A stretch of 64,000 bases of DNA from Bradyrhizobium sp. 141 (GCF_023074055.1 NZ_JADPKR010000103.1:1-64000); one strand, 5' to 3'; counted from the stretch's first letter, positions 34,815-44,019 are shown. Notes: generated from the letters alone by a model not told the origin. Program-made: numbers and translations.

Positions 34815-34842
34815 GTCTTTCCAGACAATGGAGAGGCCGGAC

Positions 34843-36165
34843 GTGACTGAGCAAGCGACCCAACTGGCCTCCGAGCATTTCGATGTTGCCGACGCCCAAC
34901 GGCGGATCAAGGCGATCTTCATCGGCTCGATCGGCAATCTCGTCGAATGGTACGATTTCTACGCCTACACGGCGTTTGCGCTTTATTTCGCTCCGGCCTT
35001 CTTCCCCGGCAATGACCCCGTCGTCCAGCAATTGAACGTCGCCGTCGTTTTCGCGGCGACGTTCCTGATGCGGCCCTTGGGCGGATGGTTCTTCGGCTAT
35101 CTCGCCGACCATTTCGGACGGCGCATCTCGCTGACCCTGTCGGTCGTCTTCATGTGCTTTGGTTCACTGATCATCGCGCTGACGCCGACCTATGCCACGA
35201 TCGGGTTCGCTGCGCCGGTGATCCTCGCGCTCGCACGCGTCATCGAGGGCCTGAGCCTCGGCGGCGAATATGGCGCCAGCGCCACCTATCTCAGCGAGGT
35301 CGCCGATCCCAAGCACCGCGGCTTTTATTCGAGCTTTCAATACGTGACCCTGATCGGCGGCCAGCTCACCGCGATCATCGTGCTGCTGCTCCTGCAAAAG
35401 GTCTTCCTCACTCCTGAGGAGCTGAAGGATTGGGGTTGGCGTATCCCCTTCGCGATCGGCGCGGCGCTCGCGATCTTTGCCGCGGTGATGCGGCGCGGCC
35501 TGCACGAGACGGAGGCGTTCGAGGAAGCCAGGAAGGTGGTGAAGCCGACCGGTTCGATCACCAACCTGCTGCGTTATCCACGTGAGCTGCTGCTGGTGGT
35601 CGGCCTCACCGCGGGCGGCACCGCGGCGTTCTACACCTTCACCACCTACATGCAGACCTTCGTCAAGCTTTCGGTCGGGCTGACTGAGGACCAGACCACT
35701 TTCGTGATCTTCGGCACGTTGATTTTCGCGACCATTCTCCAGCCGATCTACGGCGCGATCTCCGACAAGATCGGACGCAAGCCGCTTCTGATCTTCTTCG
35801 GTGTCGCCGGCACGCTCGCGACCGTGCCGTTATTAATGACCCTGAAAGAGACCAAGTCGCCCTTCGTCGCCTTCATCCTGATCTGCTGTGCCTGGCTGTT
35901 CGTCGCCGGGTACACCTCGATCAACGCCGTGGTGAAGGCCGAGCTGTTCCCGACCAATGTCCGCGCGCTCGGCGTCGGCCTGCCCTATGCCATTACGGTG
36001 TCGATCTTCGGCGGCACGGCGCCAGCGATCGCGCTCTATTTCAAGAGCATCGGGCACGAGGAATGGTTCTACTTTTACCTCAGCGGCATCATCTGCTTGT
36101 CGCTGATCATCTATTCCACCATGCGTGACACCAAGCACGCCTCTGCAATGCATCGGCACGAGTAG
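34843..36165 (+). CDS. MFS transporter, metabolite:H+ symporter type (KgtP-like)
   Basis: A 440-residue permease of the metabolite:proton symporter branch of the MFS, which includes alpha-ketoglutarate and dicarboxylate carriers. About twelve membrane helices are predicted; branch motifs are GNLVEWYDFYAY at the N terminus, GWFFGYLADHFGRR, SLGGEYGASATYLSE, and AELFPTNVRALGVG near helix 11. A GTG at 34843 is preferred because GGAGAGG lies 6 bases before it; an ATG five codons upstream (34828) lacks a ribosome binding site. It is cotranscribed with the P450 gene and probably imports its substrate. Confidence 0.88.
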   Translation: MTEQATQLASEHFDVADAQRRIKAIFIGSIGNLVEWYDFYAYTAFALYFAPAFFPGNDPVVQQLNVAVVFAATFLMRPLGGWFFGYLADHFGRRISLTLSVVFMCFGSLIIALTPTYATIGFAAPVILALARVIEGLSLGGEYGASATYLSEVADPKHRGFYSSFQYVTLIGGQLTAIIVLLLLQKVFLTPEELKDWGWRIPFAIGAALAIFAAVMRRGLHETEAFEEARKVVKPTGSITNLLRYPRELLLVVGLTAGGTAAFYTFTTYMQTFVKLSVGLTEDQTTFVIFGTLIFATILQPIYGAISDKIGRKPLLIFFGVAGTLATVPLLMTLKETKSPFVAFILICCAWLFVAGYTSINAVVKAELFPTNVRALGVGLPYAITVSIFGGTAPAIALYFKSIGHEEWFYFYLSGIICLSLIIYSTMRDTKHASAMHRHE

Positions 36166-36168
36166 ACC

Positions 36169-36828
36169 ATGGCTGACGAGACGCCATCCGACAGCAAACT
36201 GACCCGCACCAAGGAGAAATGGGCGCGCGAGGGCCGCTTTCTCACCGGGAAGATCACCCGGCCGGAGGACCAAAGACTGCCTCCCGGCCAGCACCTCACC
36301 AAGGACTGGCCTGTGCTCGACCTCGGAGTCGTGCCGCCGGTGTCACGCGAGCGCTGGCGGCTCGACGTTTACGGTGCGATCGAGACCCCCGTATTCTGGA
36401 CCTTCGCGGAGTTCGCTGCGCAGAAGCAGGCCCGATTCACCTCCGACATCCATTGCGTCACCACCTGGTCGCGCTACGACAATGACTGGGAAGGTCTCGC
36501 CACGCGCGAGCTGCTCGCGGCCTGCCAACCGCGCGAGGATGCACGCTTCGTAACGCTGCATTCCCATGACGGCTACACCACCAACCTCGCGCTGGAAGAC
36601 TTTGCCGCCGAGGATGCGCTGCTCGCCCATAGCTGGTCCGGCCAGCCGCTGACGGAGGAGCACGGCGGCCCGGTGCGGCTGGTCGTGCCGCATCTGTATT
36701 TCTGGAAGAGCGCCAAATGGCTCCAGTCCATCGAATTCCTGACCGAGGACGCGCCAGGCTTTTGGGAAGTCCGCGGCTATCATAACCGCGGCGATCCCTG
36801 GGCCGAGCAGCGCTATTCGGACGATTAG
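36169..36828 (+). CDS. Sulfite oxidase-like molybdopterin oxidoreductase
   Basis: A 219-residue protein consisting only of the sulfite oxidase-type Moco-binding domain. The probable molybdenum-ligand cysteine is C96 in SDIHCVTTWSRYDNDWEG. Other landmarks are LDVYGAIETPVFWTFAEF and VPHLYFWKSAKWLQSIEF. There is no Tat or Sec signal and no dimerisation or cytochrome domain, so it is likely cytoplasmic, unlike MsrP. It begins 3 bases after the permease stop. Its role with a P450 and permease is not clear. Confidence 0.88.
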   Translation: MADETPSDSKLTRTKEKWAREGRFLTGKITRPEDQRLPPGQHLTKDWPVLDLGVVPPVSRERWRLDVYGAIETPVFWTFAEFAAQKQARFTSDIHCVTTWSRYDNDWEGLATRELLAACQPREDARFVTLHSHDGYTTNLALEDFAAEDALLAHSWSGQPLTEEHGGPVRLVVPHLYFWKSAKWLQSIEFLTEDAPGFWEVRGYHNRGDPWAEQRYSDD

Positions 36829-36854
36829 AACTCAAGCAAGAACGGGGGAAGCCC

Positions 36855-38078
36855 ATGCCGACGGAGCGCTTTCAATTCACCGGCGAAGGCGGTCACCAGC
36901 TTGCGGCCGCGCTGGAGTTGCCGGACGGCGAGCCAGCGGCCTACGCGCTGTTTGCGCACTGCTTCACCTGCGGCAAGGACACGCTCGCGGCCAAGCGCAT
37001 CGCGGTCGCGCTCGCAGCCAAGGGCATCGCGGTGCTGCGCTTCGACTTCACCGGGCTCGGTTCGAGCGAAGGCGACTTCGCCAATTCGACGTTTTCTTCC
37101 AACGTCGCTGATCTCGTCCGTGCCGCCGATCATCTGCGCAGCGTCCGCATGGCGCCGTCGATCCTGATCGGCCACAGCCTCGGCGGCGCCGCGATCCTCG
37201 CGGCAGCGGGACAGATCCCGGAAGCCAGGGCAGTCGCGACCATCGCGGCCCCATCCGACCCGGCACACGTGACCGGCCTCTTCAAGGAGCATGTCGACAA
37301 TATCCGCGCGCAGGGCGAGGTCGAGGTCTCGCTTGCTGGACGCCCGTTCCGGATCAAGCGCGAATTCCTCGACGATATTGCCGAGCACGAGCTGATGAAA
37401 GACATCACCGGTCTGCACAAGGCGCTGCTGGTGATGCACTCGCCGGTCGACGACACTGTCGGCATCGACAATGCGACCAAGATCTTCGTTGCAGCCAAGC
37501 ACTCCAAGAGCTTCGTCTCGCTCGACCATGCCGATCACCTGCTCACTAAGCCCGCCGATGCGCTCTATGCGGCCGACGTGATCGCGGCCTGGGCCAGCCG
37601 CTACATCGACACCGCAAAGCCAGCGAAGGCGATGGATCTGCCTGAGGCGCCGCGCCAGGTGGTGGTGCAGGAGACCCGGAAAAGCAAGTTCAACCAGACC
37701 ATCACCGTCGGACCACATCGTCTCGTGGCGGACGAACCGGTCGCCGCCGGCGGAGAGGACGCCGGCCCCGGGCCCTACGATTTCCTGCTCGCCGGCTTAG
37801 GGGCCTGCACCTCCATGACCATGCGGCTCTATGCCGACCGCAAGTCGCTGCCGCTCGACCGCGTCACCGTCACGCTGAAGCATTCCAAGATCTACGCCAA
37901 GGACTGCGCGGAGTGCGACACACGCGAGGGCATGCTCGACCAGATCGAGCGCGACATCACGGTAGACGGCGCCCTCGATGCCGAGCAGCGCAAGAAGCTG
38001 ATGGAGATCGCGGACAAATGCCCGGTGCACCGGACGCTGACGTCGGAGATCCGCATCGTGACGAAGGCGGCCGACTAG
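36855..38078 (+). CDS. Bifunctional alpha/beta hydrolase-OsmC family protein
   Basis: A 407-residue fusion. Residues 1-255 are an alpha/beta hydrolase with the nucleophile elbow GHSLGG (S108), an aspartate in SPVDDTVG near 199 and a histidine in LDHADHLL. Residues 270-405 are an OsmC-type thiol peroxidase domain with the reactive cysteines C318 (GLGACTSMT) and C389 (DKCPVHRTL). GGGGGAAG precedes the ATG. This fusion is known in proteobacteria, and the OsmC half removes organic or fatty-acid hydroperoxides. At the end of the P450 operon it may deal with peroxides from uncoupled oxidation or with an ester intermediate. Confidence 0.9.
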   Translation: MPTERFQFTGEGGHQLAAALELPDGEPAAYALFAHCFTCGKDTLAAKRIAVALAAKGIAVLRFDFTGLGSSEGDFANSTFSSNVADLVRAADHLRSVRMAPSILIGHSLGGAAILAAAGQIPEARAVATIAAPSDPAHVTGLFKEHVDNIRAQGEVEVSLAGRPFRIKREFLDDIAEHELMKDITGLHKALLVMHSPVDDTVGIDNATKIFVAAKHSKSFVSLDHADHLLTKPADALYAADVIAAWASRYIDTAKPAKAMDLPEAPRQVVVQETRKSKFNQTITVGPHRLVADEPVAAGGEDAGPGPYDFLLAGLGACTSMTMRLYADRKSLPLDRVTVTLKHSKIYAKDCAECDTREGMLDQIERDITVDGALDAEQRKKLMEIADKCPVHRTLTSEIRIVTKAAD

Positions 38079-38087
38079 GCACTTGCA

Positions 38088-39536
38088 CTAGAGGCACGAT
38101 GCCATCGTTCGCACGGCCGCGCTGATTTCGCTCTCGCGCCAGGCCGCAAAGCCGAGCAGCAGGCCGTGATCGCGGGGCCGGCCAAGCGCCAGACTGGACA
38201 AGGCGCGCGTCTCAACCCCCGCAGCAACCAGCCGCTTCACCGCCGCCTGATCCGCAGTGCCGCGCTTGAGGCGAGCGACGAGTTGGATGCCGCCCGGGGG
38301 CACTTCGACCGAGAGCTTTCCACCCAGTTGCCGCTCCAGTTCCTCGACGAGGTGATCGCGGCGCGCGCGATAGAGGCGGCGCGTCCGGCGCAGATGCGCG
38401 AGGAAGTGGCCGTCGGCGATGAATTCGGCCAGGGCCTCCTGGACGTGGCTGGCGGCGATGAGCCCGATATGGCGCTGCGCGATCTCCAGGGTGCTGACCA
38501 GCGCCGGCGGCGCGACGAGATAGCCAAGCCGGATATCCGACGTCATCACCTTCGAGAAGGTGCCGACATAGAACACGCAGCCATAGGCATCGAGCCCTTG
38601 CAAGGCCGGCACCGGCCGGCTGTCATAATGGAATTCGCCGTCGTAATCGTCCTCCACGATCCAGGTCTTGCCGGGCCTGCTCAGGCCGAGAAACTCGGTG
38701 CGGCGGGCGAGCGACATCAGCCGCCCGGTCGGATGCTGATGCGAGGGCGTCATGAAGATCAACTTTGGCGCCGCAAGACCCGGCATCCGTTGCATGCCCT
38801 GCTCGTCCAGTCTGATACCGGTCACGCGCGCGCCGGAGGCCCGGACGGCAGCCACAGCACCGGGATAGCCGGGATCCTCGACCCAGACCTCGTCATCGGC
38901 CGCAACGACGGTTGCTGCAATCAAGGTCAATGCCGCCTGCGCGCTCGGGAGGATCATGATCTGGTCCGCGCTGGCGCGGACGCCCCGGCTGGTCGCGAGA
39001 TAGTGCGCCAGCGCCTCACGCAGGCGCGCTCGGTTCACTGGTCCGAGCCCACGCTTGGCCGCACCTAGGGCGCTACGGCGCAGACAGCGCGCCCAGACCT
39101 CGTTCGGAAACTCCCTGAAATCGCCGTGCCCCGGTCGCAACGGCTTCAGCTGCCCCTGATAGGACATCGGCCAGTCGGTCTGCTTGAGCCTCGAAGCCCA
39201 GGGTGACAGCCGGGGCCTTGCGGAGCGCACGCTCGATACGACAGCGCCCGTCCATTCGGCACGCTCGTGGCCGTCGACCGCGACCACCGGGCGGCGGCCG
39301 TGCGAGGCCTCGAGATAACCCTCGGCAGCAAGCTGCTCGAACGCATAAGTGACGGTGTTGCGCGAAACGCCGAGATCGCGCGCGAGCCGGCGGCTCGACG
39401 GCAGCGTGCGGTCTCTGCCGAGGCGGCCGCTCGCGATCAGCTTTCTAAGCTGGCTCGTCAGCTGCGCCACCAGCCCCTCGTCGTCAGCTCGCTTCAGGTC
39501 GATCAGGGCCGAGATCATATCATCCGAAACTGGCAC
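38088..39536 (-). CDS. MocR-type transcriptional regulator (GntR-aminotransferase fusion)
   Basis: A 482-residue regulator with a GntR winged helix at the N terminus (about 20-90, LPSSRRLARDLGVSRNTVTYAFEQL split over the recognition helix) and a fold-type I aminotransferase domain. The PLP lysine is in GTFSKVMTSD, and VEDDYDGEFHYD is the typical MocR active-site strand. A GTG at 39536 with a GGAGAAG ribosome binding site is the preferred start; ATG at 39518 is an alternative. It is divergent from the DMT exporter gene, which such regulators typically control in response to PLP or an amino compound. Confidence 0.88.
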   Translation of the reverse strand: MPVSDDMISALIDLKRADDEGLVAQLTSQLRKLIASGRLGRDRTLPSSRRLARDLGVSRNTVTYAFEQLAAEGYLEASHGRRPVVAVDGHERAEWTGAVVSSVRSARPRLSPWASRLKQTDWPMSYQGQLKPLRPGHGDFREFPNEVWARCLRRSALGAAKRGLGPVNRARLREALAHYLATSRGVRASADQIMILPSAQAALTLIAATVVAADDEVWVEDPGYPGAVAAVRASGARVTGIRLDEQGMQRMPGLAAPKLIFMTPSHQHPTGRLMSLARRTEFLGLSRPGKTWIVEDDYDGEFHYDSRPVPALQGLDAYGCVFYVGTFSKVMTSDIRLGYLVAPPALVSTLEIAQRHIGLIAASHVQEALAEFIADGHFLAHLRRTRRLYRARRDHLVEELERQLGGKLSVEVPPGGIQLVARLKRGTADQAAVKRLVAAGVETRALSSLALGRPRDHGLLLGFAAWRESEISAAVRTMASCL

Positions 39537-39576
39537 CTTGTTCTTCTCCAATCTGGCCCTTTTTTCAAGTACCAGA

Positions 39577-39589
39577 CGGATGCTATCCG
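39577..39589. promoter_or_regulatory. Candidate MocR operator
   Basis: CGGAT-GCT-ATCCG, a perfect inverted repeat, lies in the 83-base spacer between the MocR gene and the divergent DMT transporter gene. A second inverted pair, TCTGG near 39552 and CCAGA near 39572, flanks it. MocR proteins usually bind repeated sites in such spacers. Confidence 0.45.
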
Positions 39590-39619
39590 CCGGACCGGAC
39601 TGCTTCAAGGAGATCCGAG

Positions 39620-40534
39620 ATGAAGGCCCTGTCACCTCGCGCCGCCGTCGGCCTGTTCCTCATCGTGGTGCTGGCCTGGGGCGTGAATTGGTCGGTGACG
39701 AAGCAACTGGTGCAGTTCGTCTCGCCGCTGTGGAGTTCGGCGATCCGGAGCTGGATCGCGCTGATCGGCCTCGCCGTTATCCTCGGACTGAGCAACAATC
39801 TCGTGATCCCGGAACGACGCGACGTGCCTGTCATCCTCAGCGTCGCGCTGCTGCACATGACGCTGTTCTCGATCCTGGTTGCCGCCGGCCTTCGCTTTCT
39901 GCCTGCCAGCAAGGGCGTCGTGCTTGGCTACACCACGCCGCTCTGGGTCGCGCTCGCCGCGCCCATGCTGGGAAAGGACACGCTGACCGCGCCGAAGCTT
40001 GCCGGCGCCCTGCTCGGACTGATCGGGCTTGCCGTCATCCTGAATCCGTCCTCGATCGACTGGACCAATGCAGGAATCGTGCTCGGCGCCGGCATGGTCA
40101 TCCTGGCAGCGATCTCCTGGGCCGCGAACATCATCTATATCCGCGCGCATCACTGGATCGCGTCTCCGCTCCAGCTCCTAATCTGGCAGGTGCTCGTGGC
40201 CACGGCGGTGCTTTCGACCCTGGCAATGACCATCGACGGGCTGCCGCAAGTCGAGTGGTCATGGAGGCTTTTGTCGCTCTTCCTGTATTCGGGGCTGATC
40301 GGGACGGCGCTGGCTTATTGGGCGATGTCGATGGTCAACAAGAGCATCTCGGCGCTGACGACATCGCTTGGCACCACTGGGACGCCGCTCGTCGGCATCG
40401 CAAGTGCTGCGATCCTGCTGGGTGAGCCCATCGACATGAGTTTGGCTGTCGCGGCCGGACTGATCGTCACCGGCATCGGGCTTGCGACACTCGGCGACCG
40501 GCTGTTGCGCGGTCAGGCCACCGCGAGCGGCTGA
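39620..40534 (+). CDS. EamA/DMT family transporter
   Basis: A 304-residue drug/metabolite exporter with ten membrane helices made of two EamA repeats. The start of the first repeat (LIVVLAWGVNWSVTKQLV) and of the second (LGAGMVILAAISWAANIIYIR) are visible. AAGGAGA precedes the ATG. It is divergent from the MocR regulator, a pairing common for amino-compound exporters. Its 3' end overlaps the convergent YeeE/YedE gene by 22 bases. Confidence 0.92.
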   Translation: MKALSPRAAVGLFLIVVLAWGVNWSVTKQLVQFVSPLWSSAIRSWIALIGLAVILGLSNNLVIPERRDVPVILSVALLHMTLFSILVAAGLRFLPASKGVVLGYTTPLWVALAAPMLGKDTLTAPKLAGALLGLIGLAVILNPSSIDWTNAGIVLGAGMVILAAISWAANIIYIRAHHWIASPLQLLIWQVLVATAVLSTLAMTIDGLPQVEWSWRLLSLFLYSGLIGTALAYWAMSMVNKSISALTTSLGTTGTPLVGIASAAILLGEPIDMSLAVAAGLIVTGIGLATLGDRLLRGQATASG

Positions 40535-41571
40535 ACCCGCAGCGCGCCGCGCAGACCTGCTGTCGTGCCGAGCAGGATGCCTGCGACTGCGACGAACGAG
40601 CTCAGTGCGAGTGTCGACATGCCGGTGAGCCCCTGCCCGATCGAACAGCCGAACGCCATCACACCGCCAATCCCCATCAGCGCGGCGCCACCGCTTGAAC
40701 GCAGCATGTGGCGCGGCGACGAATAGCCTTCAAGCTTGAAGCGGCCCGTTGCCAGCGCCGTCGCAAGGCTACCGGCGAAGACGCCGGCCACGGTCGCAAT
40801 GCCGAAATTCAGCGTCAAGCCGGTCGAGAGCATGGCGTATTGCAGGCTATCAGCGATCGGCGCGATGAACGTGAGCGAGGTCACCGCGACGGGATTGAAA
40901 TCGTCGGCGCCGAGATGGCCGGTGACGAACCAGCCGGCCGCAACGAGGAGACCGACGATGACGCCCGCTGCGATCTGGCCCGGCGAGCGGCGGAACCCCG
41001 GATGCGCGAGGGCAAACAGGACCAGCGCGGCGACGATGACAGTCGCAGCCAGCGCGCGAGAGAAAGGTTCGGCGAGACCGAACGTCGCCAGCAATGACGG
41101 CAGCGAATTGGCGCTGACGGTAGTTTGCGAGGCATGAACCAGCGCGATGCGCGCCGGCGCGATCAGGCCCTTGAGCGTCATCTGCGCGGCGATGGCGAGC
41201 ACGATCACGACGACGAAGGAGCGGAGGTTGCCGCGCCCGAGCAGCACCAGCGCGCGCGAACCGCAGCCGTTCGACAGCACCATGCCGTAGCCAAACAGCA
41301 GGCCGCCGAGGAACAGCATCGGCACTGAGAAGGATTGTTGCAGGTAGATGGACTTTCCGAGATCGACCATGTCACGGCCGGCGAGGAATTGGCTTGCGGC
41401 GATCGCTACCGCGATCGCCAGCGCATAGGTCCGTACCAGCCTCCCGTCTCCCTCCGCGAGCCAGCCGCGCATGCTGCTCATCAGGCAGAAGCCGCTGAGC
41501 AGGCCGACGGCGCCGTAGACGAGACCGATCACGAGACCGGCGAGGATGACAAGTTGGGCAGACGCTTCCAT
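40513..41571 (-). CDS. YeeE/YedE family (thiosulfate transporter-like) membrane protein
   Basis: A 352-residue integral membrane protein with about nine to ten hydrophobic segments. The YeeE/YedE hallmark cysteine motifs are both present: VLSNGCGSRALVLLGRGN in the first half and AFGCSIGQGLTG in the second. Characterised relatives import thiosulfate or other sulfur species. ATG at 41571 is used; a GTG at 41577 would overlap the preceding stop. It begins 2 bases after the MDR oxidoreductase gene, so the two are probably cotranslated. Confidence 0.88.
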   Translation of the reverse strand: MEASAQLVILAGLVIGLVYGAVGLLSGFCLMSSMRGWLAEGDGRLVRTYALAIAVAIAASQFLAGRDMVDLGKSIYLQQSFSVPMLFLGGLLFGYGMVLSNGCGSRALVLLGRGNLRSFVVVIVLAIAAQMTLKGLIAPARIALVHASQTTVSANSLPSLLATFGLAEPFSRALAATVIVAALVLFALAHPGFRRSPGQIAAGVIVGLLVAAGWFVTGHLGADDFNPVAVTSLTFIAPIADSLQYAMLSTGLTLNFGIATVAGVFAGSLATALATGRFKLEGYSSPRHMLRSSGGAALMGIGGVMAFGCSIGQGLTGMSTLALSSFVAVAGILLGTTAGLRGALRVQPLAVA

Positions 41572-41573
41572 GA

Positions 41574-42578
41574 TCACGGCTTCAGGATCACCCGGTCGCG
41601 TGAGGAGCCGGCGACGGCGACATAGGCCTCCTTGGCTCGCTCCAGCGGATAGACGGCGCTCGGCTTGATCGGGAACGGTTTCAGGTGGCCGCTGGCAAAG
41701 CCAGGGCCGAGATCACGAAGCACCGCGCCGGTTGCGGTCGAGGACAGGCCGAGCGTGTCGATGCCGACATAGGTGTGCTGTCCGCGGTAGAACTCGAGAA
41801 TGTTGAATTGCACGATGCGGTCGATCGCGGCGATCAGGATCTGGCGACCACGCAATGCGAGCGACTTGTGCGCCGCCTGGAAATAGGGATCGCCCACCGT
41901 ATTGAAAACAATGTCGGCGCCCTTGCCGCCGGTCACTTCGCGCACGCGCGCGGCAACGTCCGTCGCGGAGGCGTCGATCACCTCGATCGGTGCGTTGGCG
42001 TGGCCTTCGTAAGCTTCCGCCTTGCGTACCACGCCGATGACGCTTGCGCCCTGCCAGGTCGCGATCTGCACCGCGGCCTGACCGACCTTGCCATTGACGC
42101 CGAACACCAACACGGTCTCGCCTTTCTTCGGCAAGCCCGCGCGGCGAAAGCCTTCCATCGCCGTGACGAAGGGAACGCCGATCCCGGCGGCTTCCTCCCA
42201 GGACACCGTCTGCGGCTTCTCCACCACGGCATCGGCCTCGACCACGAGATGGCTGGCATGCGTGCCGTCGCGGCGGATGCCGAGATCGCCGGAGGAGCCG
42301 AACACCTCACGGCCGACCGTGCCGGCCGGCCCGTCGAGCACCACGCCGGAATAGTCACGGCCCGGGGTGCGCGGGAACACGGCATAGGGCATCAGCCCGG
42401 TCGCGGCCTTGACGTCGGAGGGGTTGACCGCGGCAGCCTTCACCTCGATCAGGACATCGTCCGGGCCGCGCGTGAGCGCCTGAGGCTCAATCACCGGCGA
42501 GAGCGCAGCGGCGTTTTCGGCCTTGGAGTTCAGGCGCACGCAGCGCGCTTCGACGGTTTTGGTATCGGCTGGCGACAT
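41574..42578 (-). CDS. Zinc-independent MDR family alcohol dehydrogenase/quinone oxidoreductase
   Basis: A 334-residue medium-chain dehydrogenase/reductase. The N-terminal GroES-like domain holds VKAAAVNPSDVK and TPGRDYSGVV; the NADPH-binding motif is VLVFGVNGKVGQAAVQ. No structural zinc cysteine cluster is present, as in quinone oxidoreductases and acryloyl-CoA-type reductases. It is followed almost directly by the YeeE/YedE gene and lies 63 bases from paaK on the same strand. Substrate unknown. Confidence 0.88.
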   Translation of the reverse strand: MSPADTKTVEARCVRLNSKAENAAALSPVIEPQALTRGPDDVLIEVKAAAVNPSDVKAATGLMPYAVFPRTPGRDYSGVVLDGPAGTVGREVFGSSGDLGIRRDGTHASHLVVEADAVVEKPQTVSWEEAAGIGVPFVTAMEGFRRAGLPKKGETVLVFGVNGKVGQAAVQIATWQGASVIGVVRKAEAYEGHANAPIEVIDASATDVAARVREVTGGKGADIVFNTVGDPYFQAAHKSLALRGRQILIAAIDRIVQFNILEFYRGQHTYVGIDTLGLSSTATGAVLRDLGPGFASGHLKPFPIKPSAVYPLERAKEAYVAVAGSSRDRVILKP

Positions 42579-42641
42579 CGAAAGACCCGTGGCTTCTCGC
42601 GGCCTTGTCGCCTCTGGGGTCGGTCAAGTCAATCCGTCAAG

Positions 42642-43973
42642 TCAGTCTTTGGGCCGCTTGTCGTAGAGGCGCTTGGCCTTGCCCAGCGAGCGTTCCAGCG
42701 TGGCTGGCGCGACAACCTGCACCCTGCAGCTGATGCCGATGGTGTTCTTGATGTGGGTCGAGATTCGATCGGCGTGATCGATGAGCCCCCGGCCGTCCCA
42801 GCTTTCCGGCCTCGCTTCAGCGATGATGGTCAATTCGTCCATGCGGCCTTCGCGGGTCAGCTCCAGAATAAAATGGCCGCCGCACCAATCGGTCGCGAGC
42901 AGCACCTCCTCGATCTGAGTCGGGAACAGGTTGACGCCGCGCAGGATGATCATGTCATCGGAGCGACCCGTCACCTTCTCCATGCGCCGCATGCCGGGGC
43001 GTGCCGTGCCGGGGAGAAGCCGCGTCAGGTCGCGGGTGCGATAGCGGATCACCGGGAACGCTTCCTTGGTGAGCGAGGTGAACACCAGCTCGCCCTTCTC
43101 CCCGTCCGGCAGCACCGCGCCGGTCTGGGGGTCGATCACTTCGGGGTAGAAATGATCCTCCCAGATATGAAGCCCGTCCTTGGTCTCGATGCATTCCTGC
43201 GCGACCCCGGGACCGATCACCTCAGAGAGGCCATAGATGTCGGTCGCGTCCATGTCGAAGGCGTCCTCGATCTCGCCGCGCATCGCATTGGTCCAGGGCT
43301 CGGCACCGAAGATGCCGACCTTGAGCGAGCACTGGCGCGGGTCGAGCTTCTGGCGCTTGAACTCGTCGAGGATCGCCAGCATGTAGCTCGGCGTCACCGT
43401 GATGATATCAGGGCGGAAGTCGTTGATGAGCTGCACCTGCCGCTCGGTCATGCCGCCGGAGATCGGCACCACAGTGCAACCGAGCTTCTCGGCGCCGTAA
43501 TGGACACCGAGCCCGCCGGTGAAGAGACCGTAGCCATAGGCGTTGTGGATGATCATGCCGGTGCGGCCGCCGGCGGCACGGATCGAGCGCGCCATCACCT
43601 GCGACCAGGTATCGATATCGGCTTGCGTGTAACCGACCACGATCGGCTTGCCCGTCGTGCCGGAGGAGGCATGCACGCGCACCAACTTTTCGCGCGGCAC
43701 CGCGAACATGTTGAAGGGATAGTTGTCGCGCAAATCCGTCTTCACCGTGAACGGAAATCTTGCGAGGTCGGACAGCTCGCGAAAGTCGGACGGATGCACG
43801 CCGGCCTCGTCGAAGGCCTTGCGATAATGTGCGACGTTGTCATAGGCGTGCTTCAGCGACCAGGCCAGCCGCTGCTTCTGCAGCGCCATGATCTCGTCGC
43901 GCGAGGCGCGCTCATGCGCGTCCATCTCGGCCCTATAGCCGTTGCCGCTTTGCTTGAGCCTCGTCAAAGCCAT
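42642..43973 (-). CDS. paaK: Phenylacetate-CoA ligase
   Basis: A 443-residue adenylate-forming ligase that activates phenylacetate to phenylacetyl-CoA, the entry step of the aerobic hybrid pathway. The ATP loop SSGTTGKP is at 103-110; other PaaK landmarks are NAYGYGLFTGGLGVHYGAE, AEPWTNAMR, DIYGLSEVIGPGVAQEC and GRSDDMIILRGVNLFPTQIE. The ATG at 43973 matches the family length; in-frame codons further upstream run through paaI. It is the last paa gene in the run, 46 bases after paaI. Confidence 0.96.
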   Translation of the reverse strand: MALTRLKQSGNGYRAEMDAHERASRDEIMALQKQRLAWSLKHAYDNVAHYRKAFDEAGVHPSDFRELSDLARFPFTVKTDLRDNYPFNMFAVPREKLVRVHASSGTTGKPIVVGYTQADIDTWSQVMARSIRAAGGRTGMIIHNAYGYGLFTGGLGVHYGAEKLGCTVVPISGGMTERQVQLINDFRPDIITVTPSYMLAILDEFKRQKLDPRQCSLKVGIFGAEPWTNAMRGEIEDAFDMDATDIYGLSEVIGPGVAQECIETKDGLHIWEDHFYPEVIDPQTGAVLPDGEKGELVFTSLTKEAFPVIRYRTRDLTRLLPGTARPGMRRMEKVTGRSDDMIILRGVNLFPTQIEEVLLATDWCGGHFILELTREGRMDELTIIAEARPESWDGRGLIDHADRISTHIKNTIGISCRVQVVAPATLERSLGKAKRLYDKRPKD

Positions 43974-44019
43974 CCTCGCTTCCCCACAACATTGATTTAT
44001 TCTTTTCTTGATTGGTCTC

